DNA of 64,000 nt, from NCBI GenBank assembly GCA_017632935.1, contig JAGBQJ010000019.1, positions 41,943 to 105,942 of the forward strand, written 5' to 3'. The DNA comes from Bacteroidales bacterium (GTDB taxonomy: Bacteria > Bacteroidota > Bacteroidia > Bacteroidales > F082). Under the pieces are notes generated by a model. It was given only the letters and a program-made list of their open reading frames with translations. It had not been told where the DNA came from and did not search any database. Shown here piece by piece: positions 27,057-35,023 of this stretch. The position numbers and the translations under genes were made by a program. Position 1 is the first letter of the stretch, and every line of letters begins with the position of its first letter.

Positions 27057-27547
27057 AAAATCTCCCGCGCAATCCATGCACAAGCCTCGGCATCGGCTAA
27101 GGCGTTATGGTGGTTGATTAAATCGTAGCCGCAGGCCTCTGCCACGGTATGTAGCTGGTGGTTGGGCAACTGCTTCCCAAAGTGTTTGCGAGAGGCGCGA
27201 CAGGTGCAGTAGAACTGATAGTCGGGATAATCCATTTGATAGCAGCGCATCACGGCCTTCAGGCAACCCTCATCAAAGGGGCTGTTGTGTGCCACAAGAG
27301 GCAAACCTTCGATAAGTGGCTCAATCTTTTGCCAGACGTATGGAAACACGGGCGCATCTTCGGTGTCGGCCTTGGTGATGCCGTGGACGAGCGTGTTCCA
27401 ATACAGGTAATAGTTCGGCTCCGGCTGGATAAGCGAATAGAACGAGTCCACGAACTCGCCTTCACGAACAATGACTACGCCAACGCTGCACACACTGCTG
27501 CGTTCATTGTTGGCGGTCTCAAAGTCAATGGCGGCGAAAGAGTTCAT
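27053..27547 (-). CDS. DEDDh 3'-5' exonuclease (DnaQ-like)
   Basis: A 164-residue single-domain exonuclease. Motif I is FAAIDFETAN (Asp and Glu), motif II AHNSPFDEGCL (Asp), motif III HNALADAEACAW (His and Asp), the DEDDh set of the DNA polymerase III epsilon superfamily. It degrades single-stranded DNA or RNA from the 3' end; the family includes stand-alone repair enzymes. The ATG at 27547 gives the normal start just before motif I. It is divergent from psuK. Confidence 0.92.
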   Translation of the reverse strand: MNSFAAIDFETANNERSSVCSVGVVIVREGEFVDSFYSLIQPEPNYYLYWNTLVHGITKADTEDAPVFPYVWQKIEPLIEGLPLVAHNSPFDEGCLKAVMRCYQMDYPDYQFYCTCRASRKHFGKQLPNHQLHTVAEACGYDLINHHNALADAEACAWIAREIL

Positions 27548-27584
27548 AGGATGTCGCATTTAGACTGCAAAATTGATGATTTTT

Positions 27585-27615
27585 TTGAAACGAAAGGCCG
27601 TTTTTCCTATTTTTG
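27585..27615 (+). promoter_or_regulatory. Promoter of psuK-psuG
   Basis: TTG (27585-27587), 20 bases, then TATTTTTG (27608-27615). It lies 28 bp before the psuK start codon. Confidence 0.65.
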
Positions 27616-27642
27616 CACCAATAACAACTTAAATACTACACC

Positions 27643-28512
27643 ATGAGAATCTGTGTGATTGGTGGAGCCAATGCCGACATCGTTGCCACGAGCTTCAACG
27701 CTTTTGTGCCTGGTGATTCCAACCCTGGTTCGGTGCGTCTGACGGCCGGTGGGGTAGGGCGTAACATCGCCCATAACCTTGCGTTGTTGGGCGACGAGGT
27801 CGTCTTTCTGACCTTGTTCGGTGGCGATGACTTCGGTCTGTTCACCGCAGAGAGTTGCCGTAAAGTACACCTCGATATCAGCTTATGCGACTATGCCGCA
27901 CCAGGCACACGCTCTTGCTTTTTGAGCATCAATGATTGTGATGGCGAGATGGTCGGCGGTGTAGCGGATATGGCTGCAGCCGATGGCATCACGCCTGAAT
28001 GGCTGGCCGCAAAGATGGAGAAGTTGGGCAATGTCGATGTCTATGTGGCCGATGCCAACATCCCCGTCGAGACCTTGGCCTATCTCATTGATCATGTGGA
28101 TAAGCCGCTCTATATTGATGCCGTTTCGGGTGCGAAGGCTGCCAAGATTAAAGAAGCCATGGCGATGTCTGTCAAAAAGCATTTCTTTACACTGAAATGC
28201 AATCAGATCGAAAGTGCCGTGCTCTCTGACTTGCAAGGTGTCGACAGGCGTTTCGTTAGCCTTGGAGCAGATGGGTTAGAGGTCGTTGAAGGCGACGCCA
28301 AGCGTCATTTTCCTGCTTTGCCTTGCCATGTGGTGAATGCCACAGGAGCCGGCGACGCGTTCATGGCTGGCATTATACATGCAGGCCCCGAAGTTACTAT
28401 TGCAGAAGCCGCGCACATCGGCTTGCTCTGCGCAAAACATAACATCGAAAGTCCTGATACCGTAAACCAACACTGGACGCGAGACTGCGAGCCACGAGAC
28501 GCGAGACATTGA
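27643..28512 (+). CDS. psuK: PfkB-family kinase, probable pseudouridine kinase
   Basis: A 289-residue ribokinase-fold enzyme. IGGANADIVA at the N-terminus, AGGVGRNIAHNLALLG (substrate-binding region) and NATGAGDAFMAG (ATP site and catalytic aspartate, about 232) are all intact. Because psuG follows directly, the likely role is to phosphorylate pseudouridine to pseudouridine 5'-phosphate for PsuG to split. The last ten residues (RDCEPRDARH) are encoded by an intergenic repeat that has moved into the end of the gene, so the original stop codon was probably a little earlier. Confidence 0.88.
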   Translation: MRICVIGGANADIVATSFNAFVPGDSNPGSVRLTAGGVGRNIAHNLALLGDEVVFLTLFGGDDFGLFTAESCRKVHLDISLCDYAAPGTRSCFLSINDCDGEMVGGVADMAAADGITPEWLAAKMEKLGNVDVYVADANIPVETLAYLIDHVDKPLYIDAVSGAKAAKIKEAMAMSVKKHFFTLKCNQIESAVLSDLQGVDRRFVSLGADGLEVVEGDAKRHFPALPCHVVNATGAGDAFMAGIIHAGPEVTIAEAAHIGLLCAKHNIESPDTVNQHWTRDCEPRDARH

Positions 28513-28555
28513 ACTTGTCCCGTGTCCCGCGTCCCGTAGTCCCGTGTCAAAAAAT
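28475..28555. repeat. GACACGAGAC repeat, copy 1
   Basis: A left half (GGACGCGAGACTGCGAGC and on) and a right half (CCCGTGTCCCGCGTCCCG, then TAGTCCCGTGTCAAAA) can fold on each other as a long stem with G-T pairs. It covers the last codons of psuK and the whole gap to psuG. Copies 2 and 3 are at 57260 and 58306. Confidence 0.8.
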
Positions 28556-28581
28556 TGAAGTTGAATATAGAACCAAATAAT

Positions 28582-29493
28582 ATGAATAAATACCTTGACC
28601 TCTCGCCCGAAGTGGCTGAAGCTTTGCAAAACGGGAAGCCCGTCGTGGCTCTCGAATCGACCATCATATCTCACGGAATGCCCTATCCCCAGAATGTGGA
28701 GACGGCGTTGCGGGTGGAGCAGACCATCCGCGATGAAGGGGCAGTGCCTGCCACCATCGCCGTCATCGGAGGCCGTCTGAAGGCAGGCTTAACCCCATCG
28801 GAGATTGAATATCTGGGCAAGAAAGGCACCGCTGTCACCAAGGCCTCGCGCCGTGACCTGCCTGTGCTTGTGGCGCGCGGACAAGATGGCGCCACGACGG
28901 TGGCCACGACGATGATTATTGCTGCATTGGCGGGCATCCGCGTGTTTGCCACAGGTGGTGTGGGTGGCGTGCACCGTGGCGCAGAGACCACCATGGACAT
29001 CTCTGCCGACTTGGAGGAGTTGGCTCGCACTCCCGTCATGGTCATCTGCGCCGGTGCCAAGTCGATTCTAGATTTAGGGCTCACTCTTGAGTATCTCGAG
29101 ACTAAGGGTGTGCCGGTGATCGGCTATGGCACGGAGGAGTTGCCCGCCTTTTACACCCGCAAGAGTGGTTTCAAGGTGGATTACCGCCTCGACACTCCCG
29201 AGGAGGTGGCCAAGGCCTTCATCGCCAAGCAGGAGATGGGACTCGGTGGTGGCATGTTGGTCACCAACCCCATCCCAGAGGAATATTCCATGGATGCCGA
29301 CCGCATCAACGCCGCCATCGATGAGGCCGTGGCAGATGCCAAGAGGTTGGGCATTCACGGCAAAGAGACGACGCCCTATCTGTTGGCGCGCATCAAAGAC
29401 CTCACGGGTGGCGACAGTCTCGCTTCGAATATCCAGCTGGTGCTGAACAATGCCCGTCTGGCGGCGCGGGTGGCGAAGGAAATGGCTTTTTGA
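28582..29493 (+). CDS. psuG: Pseudouridine-5'-phosphate glycosidase
   Basis: Splits pseudouridine 5'-phosphate into uracil and ribose 5-phosphate (reversible), in the cytoplasm. 303 residues, usual length. Signature regions are ALESTIISHGMPYPQN near the N-terminus, GTAVTKASRRDLP with the catalytic lysine (about residue 88), ATGGVGGVHRGAE, and CAGAKSILDLGLTLEYLET. The ATG at 28582 follows the repeat; an earlier in-frame ATG-less stretch is not needed. Together with psuK it forms the complete two-step pseudouridine salvage route. Confidence 0.95.
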   Translation: MNKYLDLSPEVAEALQNGKPVVALESTIISHGMPYPQNVETALRVEQTIRDEGAVPATIAVIGGRLKAGLTPSEIEYLGKKGTAVTKASRRDLPVLVARGQDGATTVATTMIIAALAGIRVFATGGVGGVHRGAETTMDISADLEELARTPVMVICAGAKSILDLGLTLEYLETKGVPVIGYGTEELPAFYTRKSGFKVDYRLDTPEEVAKAFIAKQEMGLGGGMLVTNPIPEEYSMDADRINAAIDEAVADAKRLGIHGKETTPYLLARIKDLTGGDSLASNIQLVLNNARLAARVAKEMAF

Positions 29494-29501
29494 CGCATAT
29501 T

Positions 29502-31307
29502 ATGCGAAAAACAGCAGCGTTCATATTGTTTTTGCTTTTGGCAGTCGCATGCGGTCGTGTGCCGTCAGCTGACTGGACTGAAGGCGCAGTGGAGCCTGAA
29601 GGACGCGCTTTGCATACTCTCGTGTTGAACGATATGCCTGAAGGCTCGCGTGTGTGGTTTCAAGAGCTTTTCGACGGCAAGACCTCCGTGGAGGGACCTA
29701 CGATGAACCATTATCAGGGAACCTCGTGGTACATCGACATACCACAAAGCGGTACCGTCACGCTAAAATACTATGGTCGCCCATTGCCAAGGCATTCCTG
29801 GGCGCCTGAGGCCTTCGTCTTGCAACAGAAGGGGAGACCCGACTTGCCGTTGGAAGTGCGGTATCATTTTTTGGAGGATCCCCAAACCGAAAAAGACGAA
29901 GGATGCTTTGCTGGCAACTATGAACTCCAGTCTGCCGACATCATCCCGCAAGTCAAACGGGTCAGTTATGGGACAGAAGCCTTGGAACTGCTCGAAACGC
30001 ATCCCGCTGGTTGGTATCGCATCAAAATAGGGGAGGATGGAGTACCAAAGGTAGAATCCGATGATGAGGCTGGCGCTTTCTATGCACAAGTCACACTCGA
30101 AAAGTTGCCAAAACCTCTACAACCCATGACCATCGAGGACTGGCCTGACTTCGCTTACCGTGGCTTTATGCTCGATGTGGTGCGCGACTTCCGCACAGTG
30201 GACGAGGTGCTCGAAATCATCGACTTGATGGCTTCGTGGAAACTCAATACACTGCATTTTCATATTGCCGATGACGAATCTTGGTGCTTGGAAATCAAGG
30301 ATTTTCCGGAACTGACCGATTTTGGCGCCCACCATGCGCTGCCTGATTGGAATTTGCAGGAAACCTGCGCCTTAAAGCCATCCGCCAATGGAAAAATCGG
30401 CAATACCTCTTTTTATACGGCTGAGGAGTACCAACGTATTCTCCGCTATGCTTGGGAACGCCGCATCAGGGTGATTCCCGAGTTTGACACTCCGGGTCAT
30501 TCTCGGGCTTCCATCAAGGCGATGCAGGCCTACGAGCGGCGCACGGGCGACAGCAGTTTCCGCCTGCAGGACCCTGCCGACACTTCGCGTTACTGGTCGG
30601 CACAGGACTTCACGGATAATGTGTTGAGCGTTTATCTGCCGAGTGTCTACAAGTTTTATGGAGCAGTCTTCGACGAGGTCATCCGTCTCCATAAGGAGGC
30701 CGGTGTCCCGCTTCCCGCTATCCATATCGGCGGTGACGAGGTGCCCGATGGTGCTTGGTCAGGTCGCGACCGCCACGAGATGAAGGATATCTTTATCAAC
30801 GGCATGCTCGACCTTGCCGAGGCACGCGATATTCTCCTAGCAGGCTGGGAAGACATTGCCAAAGGGTTGGAGCCTGAAACGCAAGAGAGGCTCAAAAACT
30901 CACTTTATTTCATCAATGTATGGAACACAGACGGTATCGAGGGCTTCCCTGTGGTGCTCTCTCCTGCGTCGTACACCTATCTGGATTTGGCTTATAGCGA
31001 TGCTCACGAAGAAATTGGCCTACATTGGGCGGGTTATGTGGATGAGCGCAAGACTTTCGCTTTGAATCCCATTGATTACAAGGGCGATATCATCGGCGTA
31101 CAGGCGCAATTGTGGTCTTCTCAATTAAGAAGTTTTGACAATGCCACTTATCAGATGCTTCCCAAAGCACTTGGCGTGGTGGAGCGAGGATGGAATGCGG
31201 AAAAGGGAAAGCATTTCGATGACGCTTTTGAGCATTTCTATAGCATTATCGTTGCTCGGGAAATGCCTGAGTGGGAGAGGAAGGGTTATGTATTTAAGAA
31301 AAGATAG
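29502..31307 (+). CDS. GH20 beta-N-acetylhexosaminidase lipoprotein
   Basis: A 601-residue predicted lipoprotein, lipobox LAVA-C17. After an N-terminal beta domain (about 30-120) and a GH20b-type alpha/beta domain (120-205), the catalytic GH20 barrel starts at FAYRGFMLDVVRDF. LHFHIADDESW, EFDTPGHSRA and HIGGDEVPDGAW with the catalytic Asp-Glu pair (D412-E413) are intact. It removes terminal GlcNAc or GalNAc from glycans, such as mucin or chitin fragments, at the cell surface. It begins eight bases after psuG; the ATG at 29502 is preferred over TTG at 29490. Confidence 0.93.
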   Translation: MRKTAAFILFLLLAVACGRVPSADWTEGAVEPEGRALHTLVLNDMPEGSRVWFQELFDGKTSVEGPTMNHYQGTSWYIDIPQSGTVTLKYYGRPLPRHSWAPEAFVLQQKGRPDLPLEVRYHFLEDPQTEKDEGCFAGNYELQSADIIPQVKRVSYGTEALELLETHPAGWYRIKIGEDGVPKVESDDEAGAFYAQVTLEKLPKPLQPMTIEDWPDFAYRGFMLDVVRDFRTVDEVLEIIDLMASWKLNTLHFHIADDESWCLEIKDFPELTDFGAHHALPDWNLQETCALKPSANGKIGNTSFYTAEEYQRILRYAWERRIRVIPEFDTPGHSRASIKAMQAYERRTGDSSFRLQDPADTSRYWSAQDFTDNVLSVYLPSVYKFYGAVFDEVIRLHKEAGVPLPAIHIGGDEVPDGAWSGRDRHEMKDIFINGMLDLAEARDILLAGWEDIAKGLEPETQERLKNSLYFINVWNTDGIEGFPVVLSPASYTYLDLAYSDAHEEIGLHWAGYVDERKTFALNPIDYKGDIIGVQAQLWSSQLRSFDNATYQMLPKALGVVERGWNAEKGKHFDDAFEHFYSIIVAREMPEWERKGYVFKKR

Positions 31308-31313
31308 TTGCTA

Positions 31314-31425
31314 GGCTATCGGCAAGTTTTATCTAAAAACTGTTGCGAATGCACTGAATTTTGCCGATAACGGCAAGTTTTATATAGAAAAACGCCTATT
31401 TTTTTGCCGTTATCGGCAAAAATCT
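31314..31425. repeat. Palindromic TTGCCGATAACGGCAA element
   Basis: TTTTGCCGATAACGGCAA (31359-31376) and TTGCCGTTATCGGCAAAA (31404-31421) are perfect inverted copies, and each is itself a TTGCCG-4-CGGCAA palindrome. A third partial unit, TATCGGCAAGTTTTAT, lies at 31317-31332. The block fills the gap between the convergent hexosaminidase and 85-residue genes. Confidence 0.75.
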
Positions 31426-31431
31426 AAAGAA

Positions 31432-31689
31432 TTATTTCCACTCAGCAATCCATCTCTCGATTTCCTTCACCCGTTGTGCATATTTCTCCAGTTGCCCCTC
31501 GATGAAGTCATCGCTGTATTTGCGGTCGCAGAAGCCGTTGCCACGGGCCACGTATTCATCGTCTTCGAGTGAGCCGAGGACTTCCTCGTAGTTGTCGTAA
31601 TATTGCTGGTTGTCGCGCAAGAGGCGATGCAAGTCCTCAAGATCAGCCTCGATGTGCTCGCCGGTAGAAAAGGAGAATCGCTTTTTCAT
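31432..31689 (-). CDS. Small conserved-looking protein of unknown function
   Basis: An 85-residue, mostly helical, charged protein without signal peptide or membrane segment (acidic middle LEDLHRLLRD, C-terminal YAQRVKEIERWIAEWK amphipathic helix). It begins three bases after the stop codon of the msbA-like gene, so it is translated from the same messenger. No family is recognised. The tight coupling suggests a real gene, perhaps one that acts together with the ABC transporter, but this is inference. Confidence 0.65.
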   Translation of the reverse strand: MKKRFSFSTGEHIEADLEDLHRLLRDNQQYYDNYEEVLGSLEDDEYVARGNGFCDRKYSDDFIEGQLEKYAQRVKEIERWIAEWK

Positions 31690-31692
31690 GGC

Positions 31693-33525
31693 TTATCCGA
31701 TGGATTGCAAATCGGTCAGTTTCTTATAGATGCCGCCAAGGGCGATGAGGTCGTCATGTTTGCCGCGCTCGATGATTTGGCCTTTTTGCAGCACCACGAT
31801 CTCGTCGGCATATTGGATGGTCGACAAGCGGTGGGCGATGACGATCGAGGTGCGTTGGCTCATCACCTTCGCCAGGGCGTCTTGCACCAGTCGCTCGCTC
31901 TCGGTGTCCAAAGAAGAGGTGGCTTCGTCCAAGATGAGGATGGGCGGGTTCTTCAGCACGGCGCGGGCGATGCTCAAGCGTTGGCGTTGGCCTCCAGAGA
32001 GGTTCATGCCACGGTCGCCGATGCGGGTGTCGTAGCCATGTTCCAGTTCCATGATGAAGTCATGCGCGTTCGCGATTTTGGCGGCTTCGATGACCTGTTC
32101 CTTTGATACATCTTTCATGCCGAAGGCGATGTTGTTAAAAACAGTGTCATTGAAAAGGATGGTCTCCTGCGACACTACGCCCATCAGACCGCGCAAATCG
32201 CCAATTTTGTAATCGCGAATATCGTGTCCATCAATGCAGACTGAACCTGCGTCCACTTCATAGAAACGCGGCAGGAGGTCGGCCATGGTCGACTTGCCGC
32301 CACCGCTTTCACCCACGAGGGCTACGAACTTGCCTTTAGGGATCTTCAGGTTAATACCCTTCAAGACCTCATCCTTGCCGTAGCTGAAATGCACATCCTT
32401 ATATTCGATGCTGTCTTTGAAGTCTTTGATTTCAATGGCATTCTCTTTCTCGGTGATGACCTCTTCAGCATCCAAGATTTCAAAGATTCGTTCGGCAGAT
32501 GCAATGCCTTTCTGCACATTGTAGTAGCCTTGCGAGAATGACTTGGCAGGGGTGATGATTTGCGAAAACACCACGATGTAGCTGATGAAACTGCCAGCGT
32601 CGATGTGGTTGCCGCCACCAAGGATCAGTTTGCCGCCAAACCACAACACGAGGATGACCACTGCCGAAGAAAGGAATTCACTCATAGGTGAGCTCATGTC
32701 GCGCTTGCGATGGATGCCACGGAGTACTTTGGTATAGTCGCTATTCTGTTCTTCAAACTTGTCGCTGGAATAGCGAATGGCATTGAAGGCCTTGATGATT
32801 CGCAAACCGGAAATGGTTTCCTCCACGGTGGAGATGATGCCCGCCAATTTGGTCTGTCCTTCCTTCGACTCTTTTTTCAGCATCTTGCCGACCTTGCCGA
32901 TAAGCAAACCTGCGACGGGCAGCACGAGGATGACAAAGAGCGTCAGTTTCGGACTCAAAGTCACCATGAAGAGGAAGAAAAACAGGATGGTCAGCGGGTC
33001 TTTGATGAGCATCTCTAGATAGTTCAAAATCGAGACCTCGACTTCCTGCACATCGGTCGTGATGCGGGCGATGGTGTCGCCTTTCTGCCGGCTGTGGTAG
33101 AAGGAGAGGGGCAGGATGAGGATTTTGTTGTAGACGTCGCGGCGCAGGTCGTGGACCGCCCCAACGCGCACGTTGGCCATGAAATAACAGGCGAAGAATC
33201 TACCGAGGTTGCGGAAGAAGAAGGCAGCAAGCAGCAACAGGCACATGAAGACCAACGCATGGTATTTGCCTCCACTGGCGATGAGGCTGCTCATAAACCA
33301 GTTGAGATAGCCCATTAGGTAGTCGGAGGTGAAAGAGAACTCGGGCTTGGCCATGACTTCCACCGCGCCTTCCTTGAATAATAAGGTGAGGAACGGTCCT
33401 ACCAAGGCAAAGGAAAACAACGAGAAGAAAATGGTCATCAGGTTGAAGACCAGATTCAGGACGATGCTGCCCCAATAGGGCTTGACGTAGGTAAGGACGC
33501 GGGAGAAAGTCTTTTGCTTGGCCAT
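31693..33525 (-). CDS. MsbA-like ABC exporter (fused permease and ATPase)
   Basis: A 610-residue half-transporter: six membrane helices (about 15-330) and an ATPase domain (about 370-605). Walker A is GESGGGKST, the signature LSGGQRQ, Walker B ILILDEATS with the catalytic Glu, and the switch histidine is in VIAHRLST. It works as a homodimer. Close Bacteroidales relatives are called lipid A/multidrug exporters (MsbA type); flipping lipid A at the inner membrane is a likely role but not proven by sequence. It lies 38 bp downstream of purB on the same strand. Confidence 0.9.
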   Translation of the reverse strand: MAKQKTFSRVLTYVKPYWGSIVLNLVFNLMTIFFSLFSFALVGPFLTLLFKEGAVEVMAKPEFSFTSDYLMGYLNWFMSSLIASGGKYHALVFMCLLLLAAFFFRNLGRFFACYFMANVRVGAVHDLRRDVYNKILILPLSFYHSRQKGDTIARITTDVQEVEVSILNYLEMLIKDPLTILFFFLFMVTLSPKLTLFVILVLPVAGLLIGKVGKMLKKESKEGQTKLAGIISTVEETISGLRIIKAFNAIRYSSDKFEEQNSDYTKVLRGIHRKRDMSSPMSEFLSSAVVILVLWFGGKLILGGGNHIDAGSFISYIVVFSQIITPAKSFSQGYYNVQKGIASAERIFEILDAEEVITEKENAIEIKDFKDSIEYKDVHFSYGKDEVLKGINLKIPKGKFVALVGESGGGKSTMADLLPRFYEVDAGSVCIDGHDIRDYKIGDLRGLMGVVSQETILFNDTVFNNIAFGMKDVSKEQVIEAAKIANAHDFIMELEHGYDTRIGDRGMNLSGGQRQRLSIARAVLKNPPILILDEATSSLDTESERLVQDALAKVMSQRTSIVIAHRLSTIQYADEIVVLQKGQIIERGKHDDLIALGGIYKKLTDLQSIG

Positions 33526-33563
33526 AGGCGTTGGGTTGCTCTTATCTCAAACGCAGTTTCCGC

Positions 33564-34910
33564 TCAATAATTGTATCCCGTGTAATTCTCAGGCGTAATC
33601 GCCGCTAATTCCGCTTTAATCTTCTCGCTCACCGGCAAACCTTTGATGAACTCGTCAATGGCGGCCTTGTCAATATGCTTGTTCGTGCGGGTAAGGCCTT
33701 TCAGCAGCTCGTACGCGCCTTCCACTTGTTCGCGGCGCAGGATGGTTTGGATGGCTTCGGCCACCACGGCATAGTTCTGCTGAAGGTCTTGGCGGATTTT
33801 ATCCTCATTGAGCAAAAGTTTGTCCAAGCCTTTCATCAGTGACTTGAGTGCAATAAGCGTGTGAGCAATCGGCACGCCGATGTTGCGGGTGACAGTGGAG
33901 TCGGTGAGGTCACGCTGGAGGCGGCTGATGGGCAGTTTGGTGCTGAGGAAGGTGAGCACGGCGTTGGCCATGCCGAGGTTGCCTTCGGCGTTCTCGAAGT
34001 CGATGGGGTTCACCTTGTGGGGCATCGCCGACGAACCGACTTCGCCCGCCTTGATCTTCTGCTTGAAGTATTCCATCGAGACGTAGAGCCAGATGTCGCG
34101 CGAGATGTCGATCAGGATGGTGTTCACGCGGCGCAGGGCGTCGAAGTAGGCGGCCATGTAGTCGTAGTGCTCGATTTGCGTGGTGGTCTGCTGGCGTTTG
34201 AGTTTTAGGCTCTTCTCCACGAACTTCTTCGCGAAGGCGGGCCAGTCGATGTCGGGGTAGGCCACCTTGTGGGCGTTCATGTTGCCCGTGGCGCCGCCGA
34301 ACTTGGCCGTGAAAGGCACGCTGTTGAGCATCTTCAGCTGGTCGTTGAGGCGCTCCACGAAGACATAGATTTCCTTGCCGAGGTGCGTCGGGCTGGCGGG
34401 CTGACCGTGGGTCTTGGCCAGCATCGGGATGTCGCGCCATTCCTCGGCCATGCCTTTCAGTTTGTCGACGAGGTCTTCCAAAGCGGGCTTCACCACCAGT
34501 TTGTGCGCCTCCATCATCGAGAGTGGCACGGCGGTGTTGTTGATGTCCTGCGAGGTGAGGCCGAAGTGCAGAAACTCTTTGAATTCGGTCAGGCCGAGTT
34601 CGTCGAAGCGGCGTTTCAGGAAGTATTCCACGGCTTTCACATCGTGGTTGGTCTCTTTTTCTATCTCCTTGATTTCCAAAGCGTCTTCCGTCTGGAATTC
34701 CTCATAGATGGCGCGGAGGTCGTCGTAGTCGCCGTTGAACTGCTCAAGTTGCGGCAGGGGCAGTTCGCACAAGGCGATGTAATACTCCACTTCGACCATC
34801 ACGCGATAGCGGATGAGGGCAAATTCGGAGAAAAAGTCGTCCAGTTCAACGGTCTTGGAACGGTAGCGCCCGTCGACGGGCGATATTGCTGTTAATGGAT
34901 TGAGGTTCAT
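33564..34910 (-). CDS. purB: Adenylosuccinate lyase
   Basis: Catalyses two beta-eliminations in purine synthesis: SAICAR to AICAR plus fumarate, and adenylosuccinate to AMP plus fumarate. 448 residues, of the longer type found in Bacteroidota and gamma-proteobacteria. Motifs: ISPVDGRYR at the N-terminus, TSQDINNTAVPL, AKTHGQPASPTHLGKE with the catalytic histidine (about 170), and the superfamily signature GSSAMPHKVNPIDFEN (about 295). The promoter is embedded in the AAGTATCGCAAAAAT palindrome 20-50 bp upstream. Confidence 0.96.
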   Translation of the reverse strand: MNLNPLTAISPVDGRYRSKTVELDDFFSEFALIRYRVMVEVEYYIALCELPLPQLEQFNGDYDDLRAIYEEFQTEDALEIKEIEKETNHDVKAVEYFLKRRFDELGLTEFKEFLHFGLTSQDINNTAVPLSMMEAHKLVVKPALEDLVDKLKGMAEEWRDIPMLAKTHGQPASPTHLGKEIYVFVERLNDQLKMLNSVPFTAKFGGATGNMNAHKVAYPDIDWPAFAKKFVEKSLKLKRQQTTTQIEHYDYMAAYFDALRRVNTILIDISRDIWLYVSMEYFKQKIKAGEVGSSAMPHKVNPIDFENAEGNLGMANAVLTFLSTKLPISRLQRDLTDSTVTRNIGVPIAHTLIALKSLMKGLDKLLLNEDKIRQDLQQNYAVVAEAIQTILRREQVEGAYELLKGLTRTNKHIDKAAIDEFIKGLPVSEKIKAELAAITPENYTGYNY

Positions 34911-34929
34911 CGTTTAGGTGTTAAATGAA

Positions 34930-34963
34930 AAGTATCGCAAAAATAGGGATTTTTGCGATACTT
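34930..34963. repeat. AAGTATCGCAAAAAT palindrome, copy 1
   Basis: Fifteen-base perfect arms AAGTATCGCAAAAAT / ATTTTTGCGATACTT around AGGG. On the minus strand the right side holds TATTTTTG (34938-34945), a -7 box 28 bp before the purB start codon. It also lies just after the stop codon of the upstream minus-strand gene, so it can be terminator and promoter at once. Confidence 0.85.
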
Positions 34964-35023
34964 CTTCATTTTGGCATGAAAAACTTCCCTGTTCTAATGC
35001 AAACCGCAGGGTATTACATGCAA

